A program made the translations under genes and the position numbers. A DNA stretch of 64,000 bases from Cupriavidus basilensis (GTDB lineage: Bacteria; Pseudomonadota; Gammaproteobacteria; Burkholderiales; Burkholderiaceae): assembly GCF_000876015.1 (NCBI RefSeq), contig NZ_BBQM01000023.1, positions 186,001 to 250,000 of the forward strand, in the 5' to 3' direction. Numbering within the stretch: position 1 is the first letter of the stretch; every line of letters begins with the position of its first letter. The notes beneath the pieces were generated by a model. It did not search any database. It worked only from the letters and a program-made list of their open reading frames with translations, and had not been told where the DNA came from. This document shows, piece after piece, positions 8,285 through 17,571 of this stretch.

Positions 8285-8575
8285 AATTAAACCGATGAAA
8301 TTCGATGGCCGATGCGGGCAATCGCGCTGTGGAGCGGATGCGAACCGGCCCGCCGCGGCAAGCGGCCCGCGGAAACCGGCGTGGCGCTTGCCGCACAACA
8401 GCCGCTCCGACACCGGCTGCGCGCCAGCCAGCCCCGGCCCCGGCGCCGCCGGCTGGCCGCAACGTGCCGCATCAGCCATTGCGAAGCGCGCCAACAGATG
8501 GCAAACTCGCAACTCTGTTGCAATAGCCGGTTTGTTTTCCGGAAAACCGGCCGCCCGCCCTCCCTGCAGTCATCC

Positions 8576-8917
8576 GTGTTTCGACGCTCGCTCGCCCTCC
8601 TGCTGGTCGCGGCCCTGCTCTTCGGGCAGGCGGGCAACTACGTCCATGCGCTGTCCCACCTGCACGCGCAACTGCAAAGCAGCGCGTGCGTGGCGGCGGA
8701 CGACGCCGGGCAGTGCGAGCCCGACCAGGATGTCTGCCTGCAGTGCCTGGCATTCGCGGCGCTGGCGGTGGCGATGCCGGCGCTGGCGTCGTGGCTGCTC
8801 ATCGCCTGCTCGCGCCGCTGGCACTATCCCCTGCCCGCCGAGCGCCACCTCGCGCCCGTATTCTCGCCGCGGCCCCGCAGCCGCGGCCCGCCTCTGACCG
8901 GCTTGTCGTTCACGTAG
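8576..8917 (+). CDS. Small exported or membrane protein, DUF2946-like
   Basis: Protein of 113 residues from a GTG start, or 139 from an ATG at 8498 in the same frame. The GTG start was preferred because it places FRRSLALLLVAALLFGQ as a normal signal peptide n- and h-region; neither start has a clear ribosome binding site. After the signal come a His-containing stretch (HALSHLHAQLQ), a Cys-rich segment (CEPDQDVCLQC) and one hydrophobic helix (78 bases of code for AALAVAMPALASWLLIA). Small DUF2946-type proteins of this look are often found beside TonB-dependent receptors for metals, and one follows 59 bases downstream. Function unknown; metal handling is a guess from the Cys/His content. Confidence 0.55.
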   Translation: MFRRSLALLLVAALLFGQAGNYVHALSHLHAQLQSSACVAADDAGQCEPDQDVCLQCLAFAALAVAMPALASWLLIACSRRWHYPLPAERHLAPVFSPRPRSRGPPLTGLSFT

Positions 8918-8976
8918 TGCATTGGCGCGGGCAAGGAGTCCCCGCGCGACACTCCCATATCGTCAGAGGCATTGCC

Positions 8977-11184
8977 ATGTCAGTTTTCCAGCTTCGAGCC
9001 ATTGCGGCCGGCGCCGCGTCGGCGCTCGCCGTCTCGGCGCACGCACAGTCGGCGCCAGCCGACGTCCCTTCCACGCCGCCCGCCGCGCGGCAAGCCCAGG
9101 CGCAGGCCGCCACCCCGGCCACCCCCGCCACTGCAGCCGCCAGCGACAAGTCGCTCAACGCGGTCGTCGTCACCAGCAAGCGCCTGGACGAGGCGCGCAA
9201 CGCCCTGTCGCCGGAGACCGGCAGCTCGGTCTACCGCTTCGACAGCGAGGACATCGACGCGCTGCCCCAGGGCGACAACACGCCGCTGAACCAGGTCCTG
9301 CTGCAGGCGCCCGGCGTGGTGCAGGATTCCTTCGGCCAGCTGCACGTGCGCGGCGACCACGCCAACCTGCAGTACCGCATCAACGGCGTCACCATTCCCG
9401 AGCCGATCAGCGGCTTCGGCCAGATGCTGGACACGCGCTTCGCCGACGAGATCAAGCTGGTGACTGGCGCGCTGCCGGCGCAATACGGCTTCCGCACGGC
9501 CGGCATCGTGGACATCCGCACCAAGGGCGCGGCCACCGACGACGAGGGCCAGCCGCGTGCCTTCGGCGGCGAGATCGGCACCGTGATCGGCAGCCACGCC
9601 GACCATGAGGCCAACGGCTACATCCAGGGCGCGAAAGGCCCGTGGAGCTACTTCCTGAGCGGCTCGTTCAGCGAGAACAACCTCGGCATCGAGAACCCGA
9701 CCGGCGGCAGCAACGCGATCCACGACCACACCGACCAGGGCAAGGCCTTCGGCATGCTGTCGTACCTGGTCAACCCGGACAGCCGCATCAGCTTCATGTT
9801 CGGCAGCGCCGACAACCGCTTCCAGATCCCGAACCGGCCCGGCCTGTCGCCCTCGTTCTCCATCGACGGCGTGGTCCCGCCGGCCTCGGACGCGCTCAAC
9901 GCCAACCAGCGCGAGAAGACCGACTTCCAGATCCTCTCGTTCCAGAACAAGGTCTCGTCCGCGCTCGACTACCAGGTCTCGCTGTTCCACCGCACCAGCC
10001 GGGTGGACTACAACCCGGACCCGATCGGCGACCTGGCCTACAACGGCGTGGCCGCCGACATCACCCGCAGGAACGAGGCCTACGGCGTGCAGGCCGACGG
10101 CAGCTACATCCTCAACCCGGCGCACACGCTGCGCGCGGGGCTGTTCCTGCAGCGCGAGCGGTTCGGCGTGGACAACAGCTCCACCGTGCTGCCGGCCGAC
10201 GCGGACGGCAACCAGACCAGCGGCGTGCCGCTGTCCATCGTCGACAACTCCAGCAACACGGGCACCACGCTGGGCTTCTACCTGCAGGACGAATGGAAGG
10301 CCACCGACAAGCTCACGATCAACTACGGCGCGCGCTACGACCACGTCAACACGGTGGTCAGCGAGCAGCAGCTCAGCCCGCGCCTGGGCCTGACCTACGA
10401 GCTCACCAACGCGACCCGGCTGCACGCCGGCTACGCGCGCTATTTCACGCCGCCGGCGACCGAGAAGATCGACACCACCTCGGTGGACAGGTTCACGGGC
10501 ACCACCAACGCGCTGCCGTCGGACGCCAACACGGCGGTGCGCTCGGAGCGCTCGGACTACTTCGACCTGGGCATCTCGCACCAGGCCACGCGCAACCTGA
10601 CGCTGGGCCTGGACGCCTACTACCGCAAGGTGCGCCACCTGCAGGACGAAGGCCAGTTCGGCAACGCGCTGATCTTCTCCTCGTTCAACTATGACGAAGG
10701 CAAGATCTACGGGCTGGAAGGCACCGCCAACTACCGGCAGGGGAATTTCGGCGCCTACGCCAACGTGAGCCTGTCGCACGCGGTGGCCAAGGGCATCGAG
10801 ACCGGCCAGTTCAACTTCGAGGCCGACGAGCTGGCCTTCATCGCCAGCAACTGGGTGCACCTGGACCACGACCAGACCGTGGCCGGCTCGTTCGGCACCT
10901 CCTACCTGTGGCGCGGCACGCTGCTCACCGCCGATGCGCTGTTCGGCAGCGGCCTGCGCAACGGCTTCGCCAATACCGGCCACCTGCCGCCGTACCTGCA
11001 GGTCAACGTCGGCGCGGCGCATACGTTCGATACGCCGGTCGCCGGCAAATTCAAGGTGCGCCTGACGGTGATCAACCTGTTCAACCACTCATACGAGCTG
11101 CGCGACGGCACCGGCATCGGCGTGGGCGCGCCGCAGTACGCGCCGAGGCGCGCGTTCTACGTGGCGGTGTCCAAGCCGTTCTAG
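8977..11184 (+). CDS. TonB-dependent outer membrane receptor
   Basis: Outer membrane receptor of 735 residues. A signal peptide ends near AHAQ. A low-complexity Pro/Ala linker (25-60) precedes the plug domain, which begins NAVVVTSKRLDEARN and includes the typical ..LNQVLLQAPGV..LHVRG.....RINGV. The rest is beta-barrel with alternating hydrophobic residues and a C-terminal Phe (AVSKPF), the BAM recognition signal. It imports an unknown ligand with TonB energy. The start MSVFQLRA has AGAGG nearby. Upstream is a small Cys-containing exported protein, so a metal or metal complex is possible but not shown. A strong terminator follows. Confidence 0.9.
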   Translation: MSVFQLRAIAAGAASALAVSAHAQSAPADVPSTPPAARQAQAQAATPATPATAAASDKSLNAVVVTSKRLDEARNALSPETGSSVYRFDSEDIDALPQGDNTPLNQVLLQAPGVVQDSFGQLHVRGDHANLQYRINGVTIPEPISGFGQMLDTRFADEIKLVTGALPAQYGFRTAGIVDIRTKGAATDDEGQPRAFGGEIGTVIGSHADHEANGYIQGAKGPWSYFLSGSFSENNLGIENPTGGSNAIHDHTDQGKAFGMLSYLVNPDSRISFMFGSADNRFQIPNRPGLSPSFSIDGVVPPASDALNANQREKTDFQILSFQNKVSSALDYQVSLFHRTSRVDYNPDPIGDLAYNGVAADITRRNEAYGVQADGSYILNPAHTLRAGLFLQRERFGVDNSSTVLPADADGNQTSGVPLSIVDNSSNTGTTLGFYLQDEWKATDKLTINYGARYDHVNTVVSEQQLSPRLGLTYELTNATRLHAGYARYFTPPATEKIDTTSVDRFTGTTNALPSDANTAVRSERSDYFDLGISHQATRNLTLGLDAYYRKVRHLQDEGQFGNALIFSSFNYDEGKIYGLEGTANYRQGNFGAYANVSLSHAVAKGIETGQFNFEADELAFIASNWVHLDHDQTVAGSFGTSYLWRGTLLTADALFGSGLRNGFANTGHLPPYLQVNVGAAHTFDTPVAGKFKVRLTVINLFNHSYELRDGTGIGVGAPQYAPRRAFYVAVSKPF

Positions 11185-11195
11185 CGGGGTGTGGA

Positions 11196-11237
11196 GGTTG
11201 TCTCCCCTCTCCCATTCATGGAAGAGGGGAGACAACC
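11196..11237. terminator. Bidirectional terminator hairpin
   Basis: Perfect 15-base inverted repeat (arms 11196-11210 and 11223-11237, loop 12 bases) between convergent genes. The arms contain CTCCCCTCT/AGAGGGGAG, shared with other intergenic palindromes in this window. Confidence 0.75.
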
Positions 11238-11280
11238 AGCGGCCAATCGATTCCGTCGGCAGCCCGGACAGGGCCGCCGC

Positions 11281-12120
11281 TCAGGCCGCGTCCGGCGGCG
11301 GCTCGGTCCCGCCTGGCGCGGCGTCCGCGGTCGGCCGCCACAGCAGCCGGCGCAGGATGCGCGCGCCCAGCAGGCCGAGCGGCACGGCGATGGCCCACAG
11401 GCCAAGCGGGGTTTCCAGCGCGTTGCCGTCCGGCGCCACCGCCGCATAGATCGTCGCGCCCGTGTTGAGCCCCATGTGCAGCACGATGCCGGGCCACAGC
11501 GAGCGCGTGCGGCAATAGAGCGCCGCGACGAACAGCCCCACCGCGAACGCGATCACGAACTGGTAGACGTTCAGGTGGGCCACGCCGAACACGAAGGCCG
11601 AGTAGACGGTCGCGTCGGCCTGGCCGTAGCGCTTGAGCATGCCGCGCAGCAGGATGCCGCGGAAGAACATCTCCTCGATGAACGGCGCGATGATGCAGAC
11701 CAGCGCCCACGCGCCGATGCTGCCGTTCGCCATCTCGGACATCATCTGCGCCTCGCCGCGCGACATGGGCAGCAGCGCGTTCACCACCATCATGGCGAGG
11801 CTGTCGAGCAGCAGGATCAGCGGCACCATCAGCAGCAGCGGCGGCCCGAGCACGCCCAGCGTCGCGCCCACGCTGGCCGGCCCTTCATGGAACAGGCGGC
11901 GGTAGGTCAGCCCGTTGACATGGAGCATGGCGCTGAACACCAGCCCGTAGCAGACCACGCGCACCAGGCTGGCCGCGGCCATCGGCTGCATGCCGTGGCG
12001 CAGCAGGAACGGGCGCAGCAGCATGCTCACCATGACCTCCGCGAACCAGGCCACGAAGGTGAGCGCCAGCGCGCCCTGGAAGGTGATGGGTTGGGTCTTG
12101 TCCGGCCGGATCGGGTGCAT
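11281..12120 (-). CDS. CPBP family intramembrane metalloprotease
   Basis: Membrane protein of 279 residues with about eight hydrophobic segments. The CPBP (Abi, CAAX protease and bacteriocin-processing) motifs are present: APFIEEMFFRG near 150 with the catalytic Glu pair, FGVAHLN near 185, and HMGLN near 225. This family cuts or matures membrane peptides or acts in bacteriocin self-protection; the substrate here is not known. The final 20 residues are Pro/Ala-rich. It stands alone, convergent with the TonB receptor gene and divergent from the collagen-like gene. Confidence 0.87.
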   Translation of the reverse strand: MHPIRPDKTQPITFQGALALTFVAWFAEVMVSMLLRPFLLRHGMQPMAAASLVRVVCYGLVFSAMLHVNGLTYRRLFHEGPASVGATLGVLGPPLLLMVPLILLLDSLAMMVVNALLPMSRGEAQMMSEMANGSIGAWALVCIIAPFIEEMFFRGILLRGMLKRYGQADATVYSAFVFGVAHLNVYQFVIAFAVGLFVAALYCRTRSLWPGIVLHMGLNTGATIYAAVAPDGNALETPLGLWAIAVPLGLLGARILRRLLWRPTADAAPGGTEPPPDAA

Positions 12121-12313
12121 GGCTCAGGGCGGTCTTGAAGGAAATCCTCGAAGGCAATCCACGAAAGGCGTCTCGCGGCGCGGTCACGCAGGGCGCCCTG
12201 CATGCGGCGTGGCGAGGTGGAGAAGTATCGCCGAATCCGCCGCGCGCCGGGGCGCCGCGTGGTGGGGGGCGCCTGTATCGACAAGCGCGCCGGCGCATGC
12301 GCGGGCCGTGCCG

Positions 12314-12332
12314 CGTTACGTAACACGTAACG
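12314..12332. promoter_or_regulatory. Palindromic candidate operator
   Basis: CGTTACG and CGTAACG are separated by five bases, with an overlapping second palindrome GTTACGTAAC. It sits in the 402-base divergent gap between the CPBP gene and the collagen-like gene, where an operator would be expected. The rest of that gap shows no clear promoter hexamers. Confidence 0.35.
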
Positions 12333-12522
12333 GGAACGGCCGACACATGGGCCGCATGAAACGCCCTGCCACGACATCGCCGCCTGCCCGCAAAGCCAGG
12401 CCGCGCGCGGGTTTCCGGCAGACCGCGAGACGCGCGCGGCGGGCCCGGAAGACGCCGCCGGCGTCGGGCACAGCTATTGCGTGAACGCCTGGTCGAGAAC
12501 GATAACCGGAGAGAGGTCGACC

Positions 12523-13896
12523 GTGCGTAATCAGCAATATCTGCTTGGTGTATTGGGTGCCCTGGTGCTGCTTGGCGGCTGCGCCAACGGGCACGACGGC
12601 AAGATGGGCGCCACCGGGCCCACGGGCGATCCGGGCGCGACCGGCGCCGCGGGCGCGGCCGGCACCCCTGGTCCGACCGGCGCCGCCGGCGCCAAGGGAG
12701 ACAACGGCGCGACCGGCGCCACCGGGCCGGCTGGCGGTGCGACCGGCGCCACGGGGGCGACCGGCCCGGCCGGGGCGACGGGGGCAACGGGGGCGACTGG
12801 CGCCAGCGGCGCGGACGGCGCCACGGGGCCCACCGGCGCCACGGGCGCCACGGGGGTGACCGGCGCGACCGGCGCGACCGGCGTGACGGGTGCAACGGGT
12901 GTAACGGGCGCGACCGGGGCGACCGGCCCCGCCGGCACGACGGGCGCAACGGGCGCGACCGGCCCCACCGGGCCCACGGGCGCGACCGGCGCAACTGGCG
13001 CGACGGGCGCCACCGGCGCCGCCGGGGCATCGCTGCTCAATCAGGTCGGCAGTGCGGTCAGCAGCGTCGGCAATACCGTCGGCAGCCTGGGCACCGGCCC
13101 GCTGGCGGCGGTGACGGCGCCGGTGGGCTCCGTGGTCAGCCAGACCGGCGCGCTGGTCGGCAGCCTGTCGCCGCAGACGCTGGCCGATCCGGTCAACCAG
13201 GTCGTCGGCGGCGTGAGCAAGGCGATCGTCCCGCTGACCTCCACGCTGGTCAGCACCACGCAGACGCTGGGCGCGGCCACGGGGCTGGGTCCGGTGGCCA
13301 ACAACCTGCTCGGCACCGTCGGCGGCGGCGTGGCCTCGCTCGGCACGGCGCTGACCAATACCAACGCGCCCATCGTGACCAACGTGGGCGGCATCGTGAA
13401 TACCGCCGGCACCGCGGTGGCGTCGCTGGGCGGCCTGCTCAACCCGCCGTCCGGCACGCCGGGCAGCAGCCCGCTCGACCCGATCACCAGCCTGCTGGGC
13501 AACCTGACCGGCGGCCTCCAGGGCAGCCTGCCGCCGCTGCCGGGCAGCGGCGGCACCGGCGGCGCCGCGGGCCTGCTGGCGCCGGTCACGACCCTGCTCA
13601 ACAACACGGTCGGCGGCCTGACCGGCGCCGTGGGCGGTGGCGGGAGCGGCGGCGGTCCGCTGGCGGGCGTGCTGACGCCCGTCACCAGCGTGGTGTCCGG
13701 CGTGACCGGCGCCGTGGGCGGCGCGGCGGGCGGCGCGGCGGGCGGCAACAACCCGCTGTCCGGCGTGCTGGCCCCCGTCACCAGCCTGGTCTCCGGCCTG
13801 ACCGGCGCGGCGGGCGGCGCCGCGGGTGGCACCGCGGGCAGCAATAACGCCCCGGCCGGCGGCCTGCTCGGCGGACTGGTCAACAACAGGCGATAA
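12523..13896 (+). CDS. Collagen-like repeat lipoprotein
   Basis: Protein of 457 residues from a GTG start with GGAGAGAGG upstream. It has a lipoprotein signal (RNQQYLLGVLGALVLLGGC, lipobox LGGC). Residues of about 25-165 are Gly-X-Y triplets, mostly Gly-Ala-Thr with Gly-Pro-Thr and Gly-Val-Thr, interrupted only by an AGG step near 70, so a collagen-like triple helix is expected. The C-terminal 290 residues are Gly/Ala/Val/Leu-rich with imperfect repeats of the form PVTSVVSGVTGAVGG. It resembles the Burkholderia collagen-like (Bucl) surface proteins. Likely an outer-membrane-anchored surface fibre with an adhesion or biofilm role. The long open frame on the opposite strand is a shadow caused by the repeats. 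Confidence 0.85.
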   Translation: MRNQQYLLGVLGALVLLGGCANGHDGKMGATGPTGDPGATGAAGAAGTPGPTGAAGAKGDNGATGATGPAGGATGATGATGPAGATGATGATGASGADGATGPTGATGATGVTGATGATGVTGATGVTGATGATGPAGTTGATGATGPTGPTGATGATGATGATGAAGASLLNQVGSAVSSVGNTVGSLGTGPLAAVTAPVGSVVSQTGALVGSLSPQTLADPVNQVVGGVSKAIVPLTSTLVSTTQTLGAATGLGPVANNLLGTVGGGVASLGTALTNTNAPIVTNVGGIVNTAGTAVASLGGLLNPPSGTPGSSPLDPITSLLGNLTGGLQGSLPPLPGSGGTGGAAGLLAPVTTLLNNTVGGLTGAVGGGGSGGGPLAGVLTPVTSVVSGVTGAVGGAAGGAAGGNNPLSGVLAPVTSLVSGLTGAAGGAAGGTAGSNNAPAGGLLGGLVNNRR

Positions 13897-13943
13897 GCGG
13901 AAGACGGCAAGAGACCACAGGAAGCCGCCCGCAACCTGTGGTC

Positions 13944-13969
13944 TCCCTCTTCCGCGCGCGGGAGAGGGA
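13944..13969. terminator. Terminator-like palindrome after the collagen-like gene
   Basis: TCCCTCT and AGAGGGA pair around a GC-rich loop, 48 bases after the stop codon. It is one of the CCCTCTCCC-type palindromes of this window. The remaining 260 bases to the next gene show nothing further. Confidence 0.5.
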
Positions 13970-14236
13970 TCGGGAAAAGGGCAGGCGCCACCGCGAAGCC
14001 GGCGCCGCCCTCCTCGACAAGCGCCAACGCTGTCTCTTCCACGGCACCAGCCTGCCGCCCCCGGCGCCGCCTTCGCGGCGCCGTTCTTTCTCCTGCCGCC
14101 GCGCAAACCCGCATGCCGGCGCCAGCCGCAAGCCCGCCGACCCGGTTTCCGATCTTGCAGTAGGATGGCGCATCGCGAAACGGGCGCCGGCTCCGCGGCC
14201 GCCGCTCGCCGCGCCCAGCCAACCAGGAGACCCCGC

Positions 14237-15385
14237 ATGCCAGCCGACATCCCACGCACCGCCCTCCAGCTCCGCTCGCTGATCAAGGCCAGCGGCGAAC
14301 TCGAACTGTCCCTCGCCAGCGTCGACGTGCCCGCGCCGGGTCCCGACGAAGTGCTGGTCCGCATCGAGGCCTCGCCGCTCAATCCGTCGGACCTCGGCCT
14401 GCTGTTCGGCGCGGCCGACATGAGCACGGCGAAGGCCGGCGGCACGCAGGAGCGGCCAGTGGTGAGCGCGCGCGTGCCCGAAGGCGCGATGAAGAGCATG
14501 GCCGGCCGGCTCGACGACGCCATGCCGGTCGGCAACGAAGGCGCGGGCGTGGTGGTGGCGGCCGGCGCGTCGGCCGCGGCGCAGGCGCTGCTCGGCAAGA
14601 CGGTGGCGGTGCTGGGCGGCGCGATGTACGCGCAGTATCGCTGCGTGCCGGTGGCGCAGAGCCTGGCGCTGCCGCCGGACGCCACGCCCGCGGACGGCGC
14701 CTCGTCGTTCATCAATCCGCTGACCGCGCTCGGCATGACCGAGACCATGCGGCGCGAGGGACACAAGGCGCTGGTGCATACCGCCGCCGCGTCCAACCTG
14801 GGCCAGATGCTCAACAAGATCTGCCAGAAGGACGGCATCGGCCTGGTGAACATCGTGCGCCGGCAGGAACAGGCGGACCTGCTCAGGTCGCTCGGCGCGG
14901 CCCATGTGTGCGACATGTCGTCGCCGACCTTCACGCAGGACCTGACCGAGGCGATCGCCGCCACCGGCGCGACCATCGCCTTCGACGCCACCGGCGGCGG
15001 CAAGCTGGCCGGGCAGATCCTGGGCGCGATGGAAGCGGCCTTGAGCAGGAACGCGCGCGCCTACAGCCGCTATGGCTCGTCGACGCACAAGCAGGTCTAC
15101 CTCTACGGCAGCCTGGACCCCAGCCCGACCGAGTTCGTCCGCAATTTCGGCATGGCGTGGAGCATGGGCGGCTGGCTGGTGTTCCCGTTCCTGCAGAAGA
15201 TCGGCCCGGAAGCGGCGAACGCGCTCAAGGCGCGCGTGGTGGCGGAACTGAAGACGACCTTCGCCAGCCACTATGCGCGCGAAATCTCGCTGGCCGAGGT
15301 GCTCGACCTGAAGCAGATCGCGGTCTACAACAAGCGCGCCACCGGGGAGAAATTCCTGGTCAATCCGAACAAGGGGCTGGCGTAG
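14237..15385 (+). CDS. MDR superfamily zinc-independent oxidoreductase
   Basis: Protein of 382 residues in the medium-chain dehydrogenase/reductase superfamily. The N-terminal GroES-like domain shows VPAPGPDEVLVRIEASPLNPSDLGLL; NEGAGVVVAAG near 100 corresponds to the GHE region, but the zinc-binding His-Glu pattern is not kept. The nucleotide-binding part is near 185 (ALVHTAAASNLGQMLNKI) and differs from the usual GxGxxG. It probably reduces quinones, enones or acyl-CoA derivatives with NAD(P)H; the substrate is unknown. The start was chosen for AGGAGA upstream, although the frame extends further. Confidence 0.8.
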   Translation: MPADIPRTALQLRSLIKASGELELSLASVDVPAPGPDEVLVRIEASPLNPSDLGLLFGAADMSTAKAGGTQERPVVSARVPEGAMKSMAGRLDDAMPVGNEGAGVVVAAGASAAAQALLGKTVAVLGGAMYAQYRCVPVAQSLALPPDATPADGASSFINPLTALGMTETMRREGHKALVHTAAASNLGQMLNKICQKDGIGLVNIVRRQEQADLLRSLGAAHVCDMSSPTFTQDLTEAIAATGATIAFDATGGGKLAGQILGAMEAALSRNARAYSRYGSSTHKQVYLYGSLDPSPTEFVRNFGMAWSMGGWLVFPFLQKIGPEAANALKARVVAELKTTFASHYAREISLAEVLDLKQIAVYNKRATGEKFLVNPNKGLA

Positions 15386-15420
15386 GCCGGCGGCCAGAGG
15401 CTGCCGCCCGGCGGTCTGCT

Positions 15421-15447
15421 CCCCTCTCCCGCGAAGTGGAAGAGGGG
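15421..15447. terminator. Terminator-like palindrome
   Basis: CCCCTCT and AGAGGGG pair over a 13-base loop, 35 bases after the oxidoreductase stop. Same family as the palindromes at 11196 and 45421. Confidence 0.5.
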
Positions 15448-15580
15448 CCGGGGAGAGGGCGGGGCCTGGCGAATGCAGCCGGGCTGGACATCACCATTGG
15501 CTTCGTTCGTGGCCTCTGTGCTGGACCACACCGCTGGCCCCGCTTGATGTGGCTCCTAGCCAAACCGCCCCTCTCCCCAG

Positions 15581-15604
15581 CCCTCTCCCCGTGAGGCGAG
15601 AGGG
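15581..15604. terminator. Terminator-like palindrome before the SDR gene end
   Basis: CCCTCT and AGAGGG pair over a 12-base loop in the gap between convergent genes. It could stop transcription from the SDR gene on the minus strand. Confidence 0.4.
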
Positions 15605-15682
15605 AGAACACCTTGCTTGGGCTAGCGCTGACGGCGTGGGCGTATCTGACGGCTTCGTTCATTGCCCTGCGCGCCGAACCGC

Positions 15683-16513
15683 TCACTCGGTGAAGTCGGT
15701 GCTCACGGTGAGGTGTTCCCACTTGTCGATTTCCGCGTTCAGCTCCTTGAGCTTCTCGCGCACGAAGCCGAGCGCGTCGGTGCCCAGCAGCAGGTGCACC
15801 GGCGGGTCTTCGGCGGCCACCACCCGCAGGATGGCCTGCGCGGCCTTGGCGGGGTCGCCGGGCTGCTTGCCCGAGCGGGCCGCGCGCGCGGCGCGCTGCG
15901 GCGCGAGCATGGTGGCGTAGTCCTCGATCTCCGACGCGGTGCGCTGCATCGAGCGGCCGGCCCAGTCGGTGCGGAACGCGCCCGGCTCGATGGCCGTCAC
16001 CTTGATGCCGAATCCGTTCACTTCCTTGGCCAGCGCTTCGTTGATGCCTTCGAGCGCGAACTTGCTGGCGTTGTAGATGCCGACGCCGGGGAAGGTCATC
16101 AGCCCGCCCATCGAGGTCACGTTCAGGACATGGCCGCGGCGGCGCTGGCGCATGTAGGGCAGCACCGCCTGCGCCACGCTCAGCGCGCCGAAGACGTTGA
16201 CGTCGAACTGCGCGCGCACGTCGGCCGGCGGGGCTTCCTCGATGCTGCTTTCGTAGCCGTAGCCGGCGTTGTTGACCAGCACGTCGATGGGGCCGACCTC
16301 GCGCTCGGCCTGCGCCACCACGCCGGGGATCGCCGCGTCGTCGCGCACGTCGAGGATGTAGCCGAAGGACTGGCCCTTGGCCAGCGCGGCGAACTCGGCG
16401 CGCTGCGCTTCGTTGCGCAGCGTGCCCGCGACCTTGTCGCCCTGCGCGATGACGGCTTGCGCCAGCGCACGTCCGAAACCGGTGCTCACGCCCGTAATGA
16501 ACCAGGTTTTCAT
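15683..16513 (-). CDS. SDR family oxidoreductase
   Basis: Classical short-chain dehydrogenase of 276 residues. Cofactor motif TGVSTGFG at 7-14, NNAG at 81-84, catalytic Ser134, Tyr147 and Lys151 (YNASK). It should oxidise or reduce an alcohol/ketone pair with NAD(P); the substrate is unknown. The start MKTWFITG is the family N-terminus; the frame stays open 48 codons upstream without similarity. The gene is divergent from a LysR regulator 143 bases away, which probably controls it. Confidence 0.9.
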   Translation of the reverse strand: MKTWFITGVSTGFGRALAQAVIAQGDKVAGTLRNEAQRAEFAALAKGQSFGYILDVRDDAAIPGVVAQAEREVGPIDVLVNNAGYGYESSIEEAPPADVRAQFDVNVFGALSVAQAVLPYMRQRRRGHVLNVTSMGGLMTFPGVGIYNASKFALEGINEALAKEVNGFGIKVTAIEPGAFRTDWAGRSMQRTASEIEDYATMLAPQRAARAARSGKQPGDPAKAAQAILRVVAAEDPPVHLLLGTDALGFVREKLKELNAEIDKWEHLTVSTDFTE

Positions 16514-16656
16514 CACTTCTCCAGATGGTTTGCTTGAAATGCGGTTGCCTGCATGGAGCCGCCACCGCGGGCGGCTCCGGCACATCGGAGTATGGACGTT
16601 GCGAACCGTATCAAGAAGGAAGATAATCAAAAAGGACTTTGCAGGAAAATTGCACA

Positions 16657-17565
16657 ATGAACCATGCTGATTTCCAGGCCTTGTCGGTTTTCGCCCGGGT
16701 GGCGCAGGAACAGAGCTTCAGCGCCGCCGCGCGCGCGCTGGGCATCCCGGTCACGTCGGTCAGCTACACGGTGCGCAAGATCGAGGAGCGCCTCGGCGCC
16801 CGCCTGCTCAACCGCACCACGCGCAGCGTCAGCCTGACCGAGGCCGGCGCCAAGTTTCTCACGCGCATCGCCCCGCTGCTGCAGGAGCTGGAGCTGGCGA
16901 TGCACGACGTGGCCGGCGCCTCCAGCCGCTCGATGGGCACCCTGCGCCTGAACGTGCCCCACTCCGCCATCCCGCGCGTGATCGAGCCGGTGCTGAAGGA
17001 CTTCCTCACCGCCTACCCCGACATCAACGTCGACGTGATCGCGGACAACAGCCTGGTGGACATCGTCGGCCGCGGCTTCGACGCAGGCATCCGCTACGAC
17101 AACGTGCTGGAAGAGGACATGGTGGTGGTGCCGCTGGTCACGCAGATGCGCTTCTGCGTGGTGGCCGCGCCGGCGTACCTGCAGTCCCGGCCGCGGCCGC
17201 GCCATCCGCGCGACCTGCTCGCGCACGAGTGCGTCAACTACCGCAGCGCCGACAACGGCGCGCTGTACCGCTGGGAGTTCGAGAAAGGCGACGAGAAGCT
17301 GCGCATGGCCGTGACCGGGCGCATCGCCACCAATGACAGCGGGCTGCTGCTGCAGTCCACGCTGGACGGCTTCGGCTTCGGCTACCTCCAGCACAGCATC
17401 GCCGAGCCGCACCTCCAGGCCGGGCGGCTGGTGAGCGTGCTGGACGGCTGGATCCCGCGCGCCGGCCTCTATCTCTATTACTACAACCGGACCGGCATGC
17501 CGAAGAAGCTGCGCGTCTTCATCGACTTCGCCAAGGCGGCGCTGGCCGGCAGCGTCGAGGGCTAG
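16657..17565 (+). CDS. LysR family transcription regulator
   Basis: Regulator of 302 residues with an N-terminal winged helix-turn-helix (FQALSVFARVAQEQSFSAAARALGIPVTSVSYTVRKIEERLG) and a C-terminal effector-binding domain. The ATG at 16657 was chosen over 16639 because it gives the normal LysR N-terminus and has AGGAAA upstream. It is divergent from the SDR gene, its likely target. It ends six bases before the convergent PEP-mutase-family gene. Confidence 0.9.
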   Translation: MNHADFQALSVFARVAQEQSFSAAARALGIPVTSVSYTVRKIEERLGARLLNRTTRSVSLTEAGAKFLTRIAPLLQELELAMHDVAGASSRSMGTLRLNVPHSAIPRVIEPVLKDFLTAYPDINVDVIADNSLVDIVGRGFDAGIRYDNVLEEDMVVVPLVTQMRFCVVAAPAYLQSRPRPRHPRDLLAHECVNYRSADNGALYRWEFEKGDEKLRMAVTGRIATNDSGLLLQSTLDGFGFGYLQHSIAEPHLQAGRLVSVLDGWIPRAGLYLYYYNRTGMPKKLRVFIDFAKAALAGSVEG

Positions 17566-17571
17566 AGAGAC

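Noticed and set aside
8258..8320. hpnI upstream TACACT as a fifth member of the shared LysR-type element
   Set aside because: The AT-rich blocks and GGAAT are not at the required distances from TACACT.
12600..13030. Regular short DNA repeats that might look like a CRISPR or satellite array
   Set aside because: Periodicity is nine bases and in frame with Gly-X-Y codons; there are no spacers.
12316..15003. 895-codon open frame on the minus strand opposite the collagen-like gene
   Set aside because: It is a shadow of the GC-rich triplet repeats; the sense frame has a lipobox, ribosome binding site and collagen pattern, while the antisense translation is low-complexity Arg/Ala/Gly without any domain.
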